Position numbers and translations under genes: made by a program. The notes beneath the pieces were generated by a model. That model did no database searches and was not told where the DNA came from. It was given only the letters and a program-made list of their open reading frames with translations. Shown here in pieces: positions 17,680 to 26,657 of a stretch of DNA of 43,297 nucleotides. Origin of the DNA: Bacteroidota bacterium (GTDB lineage Bacteria > Bacteroidota > Bacteroidia > Chitinophagales > Saprospiraceae); NCBI GenBank assembly GCA_029567325.1, contig JAKQLF010000032.1, forward strand, positions 1 to 43,297, written 5' to 3'. Numbering within the stretch: position 1 is the stretch's first letter; every line of letters begins with the position of its first letter.

Positions 17680-17691
17680 AAAGTGTGACAA
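17680..17691 (-). promoter_or_regulatory. TTGTCACACTTT box upstream of the S8-CHAT operon
   Basis: On the coding strand this reads TTGTCACACTTT and ends 32 nt before the ATG of the protease gene. A TATAAAA stretch lies 15 nt downstream, placed like a -10 element, which would leave a very short leader. The same 11-mer core lies upstream of the exopolysaccharide and sigma-factor operons, so I read it as a -35-like element of an alternative sigma factor. Confidence 0.6.
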
Positions 17692-17830
17692 TTATATAGA
17701 AATATTTTTAGATAAAAGTCTCCGATTTTACTCAAACGACAATATATCTACCTGAAACCGCAGGCCAAAAATCGGACAAATTGAGCCTCTTTTCAAGTCA
17801 AAAGTTTTTTTAAAAAAAAACAAAAAATTG

Positions 17831-17842
17831 TTGTCACACTTT
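17831..17842 (+). promoter_or_regulatory. TTGTCACACTTT box upstream of the exopolysaccharide operon
   Basis: The exact sequence TTGTCACACTTT lies 55 nt upstream of the ATG of the TPR/YaiO gene, in the same coding-strand orientation as the copies ahead of the S8 and sigma genes. With the S8 copy at 17680-17691 it forms a 12-bp inverted pair across the 250-bp divergent region. CACTTTAAG follows 11-19 nt downstream and CTATACG 21-28 nt downstream; either may hold the -10. Confidence 0.6.
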
Positions 17843-17897
17843 CCTTCCCGCCCACTTTAAGCTCTATACGATTCAATTCACCGAATACACTTTAGAT

Positions 17898-19238
17898 ATG
17901 AAAGTTATTAAAAAAACAACAACGTTATTCATTTTGCTGCTGATGGGAATCACTCCAATTTTTGCTCAAGATGTCTACAGCGAAGCCTTGGAATCTGCAA
18001 AAAGTTTATCCAGACAAGGTTTGTATACTCAAGCAGATACCTTACTCAATAATTTGATACTTGCCTATCCAAAAGCCAATGAAATTGTAGAGGCAAGGGC
18101 TTACAATTTTTCATGGAGTGGCAAACACGAAGAAGCTTTGACGCTTTTCAAATCATTATCGAGCAAAGGCAATGACAAAAAGTATTTAACAGGCTTGGGC
18201 TTTGCTTATATGTTTGCTGGTCAGTACAACAACGCAGTACATCCATTCAATAAAGTGCTTTCACAAAATCCAAATGATGAAGAAGCTTTAAAAGGCCTGG
18301 GATATAATTTTTATTTCAAAGGGAATACTGAAGGTGCCGAAAAAATATTCAATACACTTATTTTCCAACACCCTGAAAATGAGGAATATAAGCTGGCTCT
18401 TGCCAAAATACACTTGAAGAAAAATGAAATTTCTGATTCTTATAAACTCGCCTCACAACTTACCAATAGTAACACTCAAGCTGCGGAAGCCGAACTCGTA
18501 AAAGCTCAATCTATGGAAGCGAGTGGAAGCAAGGACCTGCAATTGTGGGCATCCTATTCTGTCCAGGAAGCAGGTAAAAATTCATATGGAGTCAGATTGG
18601 CGAGTTTCAATTACAATTTTAAAAACAAGAGAAGTGTAGGTCTTAAAATCGACAACAGTTTATCCACCGACAATTATGCCTTATTTTCTAGAGGAACCAT
18701 AGCCCCTACCCTTTGGCTTACTTCTTCCACACCCATTGGCAAACAAAGTAATTTATACCTGGAAGTAGGAAACAGACTCATGGGTAATGGCCAGTTTTTC
18801 ATGAGGAGTGATTATGTCTATTTCACGAAAATAAATCTCATTTTCAAAGCTGGAATTACCACGGATTTGATGCCAAATATGACTGAATATAATGGCAGGC
18901 TGGGTATAGAAGGCAATCTCACCAAATGGTTGCGCCTCGGTCTGACTTATTTTAATTCAAAAGAAAACGTGGCATTACCGCATGCTCATCGCTTTCTAGG
19001 AAGCATACATTTCACATTTAATGACAAAATACATACTGACATAGGATATTTCAAAGGTAATACCCATTTGTTGAGTGGTGAAAATGCACATTTTACAGAA
19101 TCTGTAAATGGTGGCTTTTTCCTTACCTCCATTCCTTTTAATGAAAAAATGGCCATCATCCTCCTTGCCAATTATGAAGGCACAGCCAATCAGTCAATCA
19201 TGATTGGTTCATTGGGCTTCAGATTAAAATTTAAATAA
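17898..19238 (+). CDS. TPR/YaiO-type outer-membrane beta-barrel protein
   Basis: The 446-residue protein has a signal peptide (about 1-23, ending TPIFAQ), TPR-like repeats to about residue 210 (for example KYLTGLGFAYMFAGQYNNAV and EALKGLGYNFYFKGNTEGAE), and a C-terminal ~230-residue beta barrel in the style of YaiO (LWASYSVQEAGKNSYGVRL ... GSLGFRLKFK). It resembles export modules such as PgaA or BcsC in combining a periplasmic TPR part with an outer-membrane barrel, but the barrel is smaller. It is first in a plus-strand operon, 38 bp ahead of a family 2 glycosyltransferase, so it probably escorts the polymer across the outer membrane. That role is inferred from context. Confidence 0.85.
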   Translation: MKVIKKTTTLFILLLMGITPIFAQDVYSEALESAKSLSRQGLYTQADTLLNNLILAYPKANEIVEARAYNFSWSGKHEEALTLFKSLSSKGNDKKYLTGLGFAYMFAGQYNNAVHPFNKVLSQNPNDEEALKGLGYNFYFKGNTEGAEKIFNTLIFQHPENEEYKLALAKIHLKKNEISDSYKLASQLTNSNTQAAEAELVKAQSMEASGSKDLQLWASYSVQEAGKNSYGVRLASFNYNFKNKRSVGLKIDNSLSTDNYALFSRGTIAPTLWLTSSTPIGKQSNLYLEVGNRLMGNGQFFMRSDYVYFTKINLIFKAGITTDLMPNMTEYNGRLGIEGNLTKWLRLGLTYFNSKENVALPHAHRFLGSIHFTFNDKIHTDIGYFKGNTHLLSGENAHFTESVNGGFFLTSIPFNEKMAIILLANYEGTANQSIMIGSLGFRLKFK

Positions 19239-19276
19239 TAAAAACTCTATCTCTTAATCAGACACAAAAATTAGTT

Positions 19277-21124
19277 ATGAATAAATTTATCAGCACCACA
19301 GGTGAATTATCTGCTCTTTCTGGGCAACTAAGCCGTACAGGCACATATGCAGATTTGGCGCAAAGCAGCGATGCAAAGAAAAAACACAAACCTTCTCCCA
19401 TGTTGTACATTGTTGTATTCTCAGCATGGCTTGCAGCGGTGGTTTGGTTTCAACCAAGATTGCTACAGCTTATGGATATGGCAGATACCACACCCAAATT
19501 CATCTGTCTTGGGCTTTTCATTCTTTTCATCAATTTTGCCTGGCTTTATGGAATTTACAACCTTTCCATTGTGAGCTTTGCGGTATTTTATAAATTCTTT
19601 CTGAGCAAAAAAACAGCGGTAGGAAAACCTTTGTTGGAGTACCCAAATGTGGCCATCCTTTACACTACTTGCAATGATTTTGTGCGAGAAAGTTTGGAAT
19701 CATGCATCGCCCAAGACTATCCAAATTACAAAGTATATATCTGCGATGACAGCAACAAAGATGAATACAAACAATTGGTTGACAATTTTGCAAGTGAATA
19801 CCCTGATCGAGTGGAAGTTGTGAGAAGAAGCAACAGACATGGCTTTAAAGCTGGTAATATGAACAATGCCCTTAGCACAGTTTGCAAAGAAAAATATTTT
19901 GCCATTGCAGATGCCGACGAAATATTACCCGTAGATTTTCTCTCCAAATTGGCTCCTGAAATGGAGTACGATGACACTCTTGGTTTTGTTCAGGCCAACC
20001 ACCGGGCAAATCCAAATTCACCATCATTGCTCGCTAGGGATATGGGTGTGGGAATTGACTTACATTGGAAATGGTATCAGCCTCTCAGAAATGATTTTGG
20101 ATTTGTAATGTTCTTGGGTCACGGAGCTTTATTGAGAAGAAAAACATGGCAAGAAATCGGTGGCTTTCCAAACATTGTCAGCGAAGACCTTGGATTTGCC
20201 ATCGAGGCCAGAGAAAAAGGCTACCGCGCTAAATTTGTCGAAGACGTCATTTGTTATGAGGACTTTCCTGATACAGTAAGGGCTTTCAGAGTAAGGCACA
20301 TGAAGTGGACCAGAGGAACTTCCGAGTTTTTACATCAAAAGTTTGTTTGGTTGCTCAAAGCCAAAAACATTACTTGGCAAGAAAAGTTGGACATCCTATT
20401 TCCTACACTCAACTTGCCACTTACCATGCTTTATTTTCTTTTTATGATCAATGCAAATTTGATTATTCCAGTATTGCTTGGCAAATCATCCATCATGACC
20501 ATGGAGTTGGGTACACATACATTTTTAATTCCGATTCTCAGTTTGGATAGTGGTTTTAATGTTATTTATGATTTTGATTTTTATCTCATCACGATGCTGA
20601 CCTTTTTCAGCCCGGTATTGTGTTTCATCATCGGATTGATCAATAAACCGCTTACCATGATCAGGTTTTTGAGTAAGAGTACCGCTTTGTATGCAGCACT
20701 TTCACCTTTATCAACCCTTGGAGTTTTAGCATATTTCATCACTGGTAAAGCAATTTTTCTGGTCACCGGTGAGCAAACAGTAAAAGAAACCAATACAAGT
20801 GAAAACATGATCACTGGCGTGAAGAAATCCTGGTCTGATTTTTTAGCAAAAAGTCATCCGGATACCAAAATTGTTCAAGGTTTTGAGATAGCAGTTGCCA
20901 TCATATTTGGGATAGCAAGCATACTCATGTTCCAAATTTCCTTTTTGGGATTGTGCCTTTCATTTGCTTTACTTCCAATACTTCACAAAATAGGTTGGGA
21001 AAGTAAGTTGGCCAAGATCCTGGTTTATGTGCCATTTGCCATGATCATATCAGGCATCATCATTTCTGGTTTGTCTATGGCGGGTATGCAGACCATTTTC
21101 TTTGGTTACGGCTTCCATTTTTAA
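19277..21124 (+). CDS. Processive family 2 glycosyltransferase (cellulose synthase-like)
   Basis: The 615-residue inner-membrane enzyme has two N-terminal helices (LYIVVFSAWLAAVVWF; FICLGLFILFINFAWLYGIY), a GT2 catalytic domain and several C-terminal helices. Visible motifs are ICDDSN (about 153), the DXD-type ADADE (about 211), SED (about 301, in place of TED) and RVRHMKW (about 338-344), where processive synthases usually carry Q(Q/R)xRW. Synthases of this class polymerise a sugar from a nucleotide sugar and extrude the chain. No PilZ domain is present, so direct c-di-GMP control is not visible. It follows the TPR/YaiO barrel gene by 38 bp. The polymer identity is unknown. Confidence 0.88.
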   Translation: MNKFISTTGELSALSGQLSRTGTYADLAQSSDAKKKHKPSPMLYIVVFSAWLAAVVWFQPRLLQLMDMADTTPKFICLGLFILFINFAWLYGIYNLSIVSFAVFYKFFLSKKTAVGKPLLEYPNVAILYTTCNDFVRESLESCIAQDYPNYKVYICDDSNKDEYKQLVDNFASEYPDRVEVVRRSNRHGFKAGNMNNALSTVCKEKYFAIADADEILPVDFLSKLAPEMEYDDTLGFVQANHRANPNSPSLLARDMGVGIDLHWKWYQPLRNDFGFVMFLGHGALLRRKTWQEIGGFPNIVSEDLGFAIEAREKGYRAKFVEDVICYEDFPDTVRAFRVRHMKWTRGTSEFLHQKFVWLLKAKNITWQEKLDILFPTLNLPLTMLYFLFMINANLIIPVLLGKSSIMTMELGTHTFLIPILSLDSGFNVIYDFDFYLITMLTFFSPVLCFIIGLINKPLTMIRFLSKSTALYAALSPLSTLGVLAYFITGKAIFLVTGEQTVKETNTSENMITGVKKSWSDFLAKSHPDTKIVQGFEIAVAIIFGIASILMFQISFLGLCLSFALLPILHKIGWESKLAKILVYVPFAMIISGIIISGLSMAGMQTIFFGYGFHF

Positions 21125-21151
21125 TATCACCTTCACCTCACTCCATTTTCT

Positions 21152-24115
21152 ATGAATACAAGCATAAAGTATTTATTTCTATCATTGATTGCCTTATTGG
21201 GAGGGTTCAATTTGGCTTTCACTCAAAGCGTTCCTACAGGATTCAAACTTGAAAAAATCATTTCAGGACTTAATCCTGTTGCAATGACCATTGATCCTTT
21301 TGGAAGGATTTGGGTTGCAGAAAAACATGGTGAGGTATTGATATTTGAAAACGGAAAAGCTTTGAAAGATCCTTTCATCACCCTTGATGTTGATGCATTT
21401 AATGAAAGAGGTCTACTTGGCATTGCGCTTCATCCAGATTATGTCAGCAATGGATATGTATACATTTATTATACGGTGCCAAATGAAGCTCGGAATAGAG
21501 TAATTCGGGTAAAGTCAAACGGTGATCATGCCATTCCTGGTTCAGAAGAAGTAATCATAGAACTGGATAAATTGTCTGGAGATATCCATAATGGTGGAGC
21601 GATGGTCTTTGATTCTACGGGTCATTTATTCATTGGTACTGGAGATGGATCTAACGGTCCCGCAGCGCAATCATTGGCTAGTACTCTTGGCAAAATTTTA
21701 AGATTAGAAGAAGATGGAAAAATACCCGCAGACAATCCATTTGTCAATCAAACCTCTGGAATTTATCAAGCAATTTATGCAATCGGACTTCGAAATCCAT
21801 TTTCAATTGTTTATGATGATGAAATCAATAAAATTTGGATCTCTGATGTGGGCCAAGGTTTAGCAGAAGAAGTAAATATCATCGACAAAGGCGGAAATTA
21901 TGGTTGGCCATACTTTGAAGGTTCAGGTTCTGGTGATGGTCTGGCGAATTACCATAATCCTTATTTTTATTATGGGCATGACAAAGGGTGCGCCATTGTA
22001 GGAGCTGCCTTGACAAAAAACAATTCCATTTTACCAGAATCTATACAAGACGTATTTCTATTCGCGGATTATTGCTCTGGAGAAGTAAGGTATTTTAAAG
22101 AAAATGAAACTGGTAATCAATACAAAGTTTGGATGAAAAGTGATGAAAGGCCGTTGGCTATCCACGTTACCCAAAAAGGAAAAATATTGATGCTCACCAG
22201 ATCTGGTATTGGAGGAGGTAGTACTGCTGACAACACATCTACTTTTGATGGTGCTGTTTGGGAAATATCCTATAGCGGCAATGGTGCACCCTACTTTGCT
22301 AGCCAACCAGAGGATATAAAAATTGCAAAAAAAGAAAGTGCTAATATTGGGGTGACGGCATTTGGTGAGGGGGAGCTAGTTTATAGCTGGATTTTGGATA
22401 CGACTGTTATAAACAAAGGTACGAGCTCAACCATTGAGCTTACAAACTTGCTCCCCCAACCAAATGATTATCTTTTGACATGTATCGTCAGTAATCATTT
22501 AGGCATGGATACCACCGCACCCATTCACATCAAAGTAATCGATGGGACAAGACCCCAACCCTTGATCATTTTACCATATGACGACTATAAATACAAGGCA
22601 GGTGACAAACTTACATTTGCTGGCAGGGCTGTTGATGAAGGCAGGTTGATGCATCCAAGGGCACTAGAATGGAAAATAGATTTACACCATGGCACCCACA
22701 GCCACCCTTTGGTAGAATCTATGTGTTGTACAACCAATCCTGAAATATTTATTCCGTCCATCGGAGAAACTGATACCAATGTTTGGATTAGAATTTCACT
22801 TTTTGCTACGGATTCAACAGGGCTTTCAGGTAGCCATGTGCTTGATTTATATCCGGATATTTCAAGGATTAATATTGAGGGTAAACCTGGACTGAAGGTC
22901 AATATTGATGGCAGCATTTATACCCTACCTGCTTCTGTTTATGGTACTAAAGGTCTTTTACGGCGATTGTTTGTGCAAAATGACCAAATCATTGGAGACA
23001 GTGTTATCAGGTTTTCTGCATGGGACGGGAATTTAACTAGCCAAACTCGGGAGTTAAATATGCCAGATTCTTTAATAACGCTTCACGTTTTTCACCAAGC
23101 ACACATTTTGGGAACTGGTAACGGATTACGAGGCGAATATTTCGAAGATGAAGAGTTTATTTTTAGAGGGGATCCGATCATGATCAGAACTGACTCTTTA
23201 ATTCAATTTGATTGGGGACAAGGAAGTCCTGACAAAAACATAGGCCGCGATTTTTTTATCGTCAGATGGACAGGTTATATTCAGCCAATATTCAATGAAG
23301 ATTACACATTTTACCTCTTTACCGATGATGGGTCCAGGCTTTACATAGATGAAGAGTTGCTCATTGATGAATGGCACAATCAACCGCCAACTGAATTGGT
23401 GGCCACAAAAAAAATGCAAGCTGGTAAAAAATATAGAATAAGGGTAGAATACCTTGAATCAAAGGGCGGCTCTATCATTGAATTTAAGTGGAGCAGCGCC
23501 TCAACAAGAAAACAAATAGTTCCCAAGCGACAATTATATGAACCTGTACCTTTTGCCCAATTATCAGGGATGGTATTTGTGGATTTAAATAAAAATAACT
23601 TCCCAGATATCGACGATGAATTGCTCTCAAATGGCGAAATTACCCTTGTAGACTCTGGAGGTGATTCGATAAAAACTGTAAAAACAGATGCTTTTGGCGT
23701 ATTTAAATTTATGAATCTGGACGCGGGCACGCATCAGCTGCAATGCAATTTAGAAAAATTTGGGACAGGAGCCTACTTTATTGACGGTTGGGATCAGGAC
23801 GGCTTGAGCCCTACCTTCAATTTAATACCTGGTTCTGAAATGCTCATTTCTATTCCCTTACATCGTTTGCTTTCTGATATTGACAAATCAAACTTTAAGG
23901 ATGCAACGGTTTATCCCAATCCTTTTAGTGAAACCTTACATTTTGATATACAAGAGGAAATTATTAGTGTAGAAATCTATGATATGCAAGGTAAAATGCA
24001 ATGGTCCCAAACAGGCAATACCAATTATATTGAACCTCAAATTTCGCCAGGCATTAGTTTACTCAAGATAAATACAAAAGCTAAGGTCTACAACTTCAAA
24101 ATTCTAAAAATCTAA
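21152..24115 (+). CDS. PQQ-type sugar dehydrogenase with PA14 and T9SS sorting domains
   Basis: The 987-residue secreted protein has a signal peptide (about 1-25) and a six-bladed glucose/sorbosone dehydrogenase domain (about 28-365) with GLLGIALHPDY, the catalytic-base motif DIHNGGA (His146), FIGTGDGS and GLRNPFSI. An Ig/PKD-like region (about 370-640) follows, then a PA14 domain (about 658-790; RGEYF ... YTFYLFTDDGSRLYID), an SdrD-B-like domain (about 800-890) and a type A T9SS sorting domain (YPNPF near 918). The enzyme class oxidises sugars or sugar polymers with PQQ. It should be exported by T9SS and held at the surface. It is 27 bp downstream of the synthase gene, suggesting oxidation of, or binding to, the polymer. 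Confidence 0.88.
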   Translation: MNTSIKYLFLSLIALLGGFNLAFTQSVPTGFKLEKIISGLNPVAMTIDPFGRIWVAEKHGEVLIFENGKALKDPFITLDVDAFNERGLLGIALHPDYVSNGYVYIYYTVPNEARNRVIRVKSNGDHAIPGSEEVIIELDKLSGDIHNGGAMVFDSTGHLFIGTGDGSNGPAAQSLASTLGKILRLEEDGKIPADNPFVNQTSGIYQAIYAIGLRNPFSIVYDDEINKIWISDVGQGLAEEVNIIDKGGNYGWPYFEGSGSGDGLANYHNPYFYYGHDKGCAIVGAALTKNNSILPESIQDVFLFADYCSGEVRYFKENETGNQYKVWMKSDERPLAIHVTQKGKILMLTRSGIGGGSTADNTSTFDGAVWEISYSGNGAPYFASQPEDIKIAKKESANIGVTAFGEGELVYSWILDTTVINKGTSSTIELTNLLPQPNDYLLTCIVSNHLGMDTTAPIHIKVIDGTRPQPLIILPYDDYKYKAGDKLTFAGRAVDEGRLMHPRALEWKIDLHHGTHSHPLVESMCCTTNPEIFIPSIGETDTNVWIRISLFATDSTGLSGSHVLDLYPDISRINIEGKPGLKVNIDGSIYTLPASVYGTKGLLRRLFVQNDQIIGDSVIRFSAWDGNLTSQTRELNMPDSLITLHVFHQAHILGTGNGLRGEYFEDEEFIFRGDPIMIRTDSLIQFDWGQGSPDKNIGRDFFIVRWTGYIQPIFNEDYTFYLFTDDGSRLYIDEELLIDEWHNQPPTELVATKKMQAGKKYRIRVEYLESKGGSIIEFKWSSASTRKQIVPKRQLYEPVPFAQLSGMVFVDLNKNNFPDIDDELLSNGEITLVDSGGDSIKTVKTDAFGVFKFMNLDAGTHQLQCNLEKFGTGAYFIDGWDQDGLSPTFNLIPGSEMLISIPLHRLLSDIDKSNFKDATVYPNPFSETLHFDIQEEIISVEIYDMQGKMQWSQTGNTNYIEPQISPGISLLKINTKAKVYNFKILKI

Positions 24116-24127
24116 AACAAACTGTTC

Positions 24128-25900
24128 ATGAAAATTGCACTTTCTATCATCGTCAACCTATTTTTTATAGTGACAATTTCTGGCCAATGTTTGCAAAAAG
24201 AAACTCAACTTAAATTCTCAAATAGTGCCGAGCTAGCGAGTTGGCACCGATTTGAGGGAGATGGTTGCTCCATCAATCATTGTGGCTGGGACAACAATCT
24301 TTTGGTGAATTTCAAGTCCAATCAGGTCAGTGTTACTGATAGTGGGCAAATGCACATTCTGGCAACTCAAATCGCTGATTCCAATTTTCCTATCAGCTCA
24401 GGTATCTGTATGAGTGAACCTTTTTTATTACCAATTGAAGGAAGAATAGCCATCAGTGCAAAACTCCCCTCTGGTAAAGGATTGGCGGCGTGCTTTATAT
24501 TGCAAGACAGCAGCGTTACAAATTTGGAAGAAATATTGACAGATGGCACATTTTATTGGGCTACCACTGCAACAACACACCGCGTTTTCGCAAAAACAGA
24601 TCCGTTCTTTACAGCTTCTGCCAATCAATATGAAAATAGTTTGGCAGACGAATTCCATTTGTATACCATTGATTGGGACGCGGAAATGATCAGATTTGCA
24701 TTGGACGGAGCGCTTTTTTCAGAAATTCCAAGAAATGGAAATGAAGCCTTTTGGCCGGGTAATGGCAATTGCAGATTGACCATAGGGCTCCTTGCTGGTG
24801 GTTATGTTTATGGCAATCCCAACGGAACTACCAAGTTTCCGGCTACTTTGGCTGTGAAAGAAGTTTCGGTTTTTTCTGGTGATCACTTTCCTTACATCAC
24901 AGGCCAAGCAACGACCATAAAAGGAAGCAGAAATGTGCCCTATGAAATAAAAAATGTAGATGTTTTACGAGCGGGTAATTGGATCATTGATGATACCAAA
25001 ATTGGTGTAAGTTTTATGAATCATGAAAAGGTTGAAATCAATTGGAAGGATCAACCTTCTACCCTACAATATGAAGTCAATGACGGCTGTCAAATTCTAA
25101 ATTTGCAAAAATATGTCCAAACAATTGGTGGTAAAACTGTGCTTGATATAATCTTGGATGATGACCATATAACTTCAACAAGCATTGGTAAATTTTCGGG
25201 TAAACTTTCAAGTAAAATCTCTAATCCAAAACCCAACGAAATAAATGATTCTCCTTTGTGTAGTTCTTATGAAAGAAGCATCAACGACCAGTACGATGTT
25301 TGGTATTTCCGACTTCCTGAAATTGATGCACAAAAATTGGTTGATGGCCAGCTTGAATTGCAAATGGATGTGCTGACTGAAGCGCCGGTGGGAACACAAA
25401 TCATTCTACAATTGGAAGACCCAAGTATCGCTACACCTGAAAATTTTCCTTTGGGAAGACATAGCAGGTATGTAGGTATTATAGAAAAAGTGGGCGAATG
25501 GCATCGCATAAAGTTTGTTTTTTTAGACATTCTTGACGCCACTGTTGACCCTATAAAAGCACTTGATCTTGTCCTCCTTTTTGATAGTGGTAATTATTCA
25601 GGTCACACCTATCATGTAGATAATTTTTCCATCTTTGGTGAATATGTGAATGGCAGTTTTGTAGAGACATTACCGATAATGGAGGTCTACCCTATTCCAG
25701 CAACCGACCATATTTCCATTACTGATGAATTATTAAATGATATCCATAAGCTGAGTGCTTTTTCCACTAGCGGACAAAACTTTGCCTTGTCCTTGGACCA
25801 ACAAATCGACATTTCTTTTTTACATGCAGGTTTTTATACCTTAATAGCCTATGATGCAGTGGGACGACCAACTGGAATGAGAAAAATCGTAAAGCTCTAA
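24128..25900 (+). CDS. GH16-like T9SS-secreted protein, catalytic motif degenerate
   Basis: The 590-residue protein has a signal peptide (about 1-19), a concanavalin-type domain (about 25-255) matching GH16/beta-glucanase family layout (SEPFLLPIEGRIAISAKLP ... FHLYTIDWDAEMIRFALDG), a middle beta-rich region of unknown type (about 370-505), and a C-terminal T9SS type A sorting domain (about 515-590; VYPIPATDHISI). The GH16 active site ExDx(x)E is not present at the expected place: residues 131-140 read TNLEEILTDG, without an Asp two after a Glu. The Trp usual in the preceding strand is also replaced (GLAACFILQD). It may bind rather than cut polysaccharide. Last gene of the exopolysaccharide operon, 12 bp after the dehydrogenase gene. 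Confidence 0.78.
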   Translation: MKIALSIIVNLFFIVTISGQCLQKETQLKFSNSAELASWHRFEGDGCSINHCGWDNNLLVNFKSNQVSVTDSGQMHILATQIADSNFPISSGICMSEPFLLPIEGRIAISAKLPSGKGLAACFILQDSSVTNLEEILTDGTFYWATTATTHRVFAKTDPFFTASANQYENSLADEFHLYTIDWDAEMIRFALDGALFSEIPRNGNEAFWPGNGNCRLTIGLLAGGYVYGNPNGTTKFPATLAVKEVSVFSGDHFPYITGQATTIKGSRNVPYEIKNVDVLRAGNWIIDDTKIGVSFMNHEKVEINWKDQPSTLQYEVNDGCQILNLQKYVQTIGGKTVLDIILDDDHITSTSIGKFSGKLSSKISNPKPNEINDSPLCSSYERSINDQYDVWYFRLPEIDAQKLVDGQLELQMDVLTEAPVGTQIILQLEDPSIATPENFPLGRHSRYVGIIEKVGEWHRIKFVFLDILDATVDPIKALDLVLLFDSGNYSGHTYHVDNFSIFGEYVNGSFVETLPIMEVYPIPATDHISITDELLNDIHKLSAFSTSGQNFALSLDQQIDISFLHAGFYTLIAYDAVGRPTGMRKIVKL

Positions 25901-26657
25901 ATAACAATATTGTAATCAATTCAACCTCAATGCTGGCCAATTCTGGGCTGTAAGAAATGAAGGATTTGATTCCCCGAGCGTCGCACGAGTTTAATCAAAT
26001 TTAACCCCTATTGGATCAATACCAGATTTCCAGAGGTTATGACACGTTTAAAAATAGTATATGTGTTATTAACAAAAATTAGAGAAAGAAAGTAGATTTC
26101 TTCTACTTTTTTGTTCCTACACAGTGTAGGAACAAAAAGTAGCAAAAAAATCAAGGCTGAATTTTTTTCTTAACGCTCATTCACTCCAAAAATACTATGC
26201 AAAAAAAACTCACTTTTGGCTTTGTTTCAATGTTTTTGCTACATCAGCACCGATTCATTGGCTTGAGGACACTTATAGTTCGAACAGTTTTTTGCACTTA
26301 ACGTATTTTTGAAGTTCGTCAGCTAAAAAAAATAAGGCCGATACAAAACTGATCGAGTAGCACAGGACCCAAGCACGGTGAATAGTGCCCAAGCAGTTAA
26401 AAGAATTACAAAAGCCAGATACGAGTTTTTTGTCCCTACACAGTGTCACAGTGTAGGGAGGAGGTTTTTTGGTTACTTTTTTGACGGTACAAAAAAGTGA
26501 CAACCCCAGGCACAGGCAGTGGACTCATGAATTAGTAGGTTTTCTTTATTGTTTACAAAGTGATTAGCCTACCTATGGCTATAGGTACATGCCTTTCTTC
26601 TTCTAATCTATTGCAATGGTAGAAAACTTAACACTAGCGATCCGCAATAAATCAAAA
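25901..26657. other. Non-coding stretch with REP-like palindromes
   Basis: No believable gene lies here. An ATTTGATT/AATCAAAT hairpin (25964-26000) may end the exopolysaccharide operon. A near-perfect 40-nt palindrome spans 26103-26142 (CTACTTTTTTGTTCCTACAC, then its complement with one bulged T). A related hairpin CCCTACAC...GTGTAGGG is at 26434-26458, and ACTTTTTTG...CAAAAAAGT flanked by GGTT/AACC is at 26471-26505. The first two share CCTACACAGTGT, suggesting one repeat family or a decayed element. Confidence 0.6.

Noticed and set aside
26434-26458. TGTCACA inside the hairpin as a fourth copy of the sigma box
   Set aside because: It reads TGTCACAGTG, diverges after seven bases and lies in a palindrome with no gene start nearby in the right place.
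26273-26503. 76-residue minus-strand open frame
   Set aside because: It runs through the palindromes at 26434-26505, and its sequence (KKVTKKPPPYTV) simply translates the repeats. No domain, start context or neighbour supports a gene.
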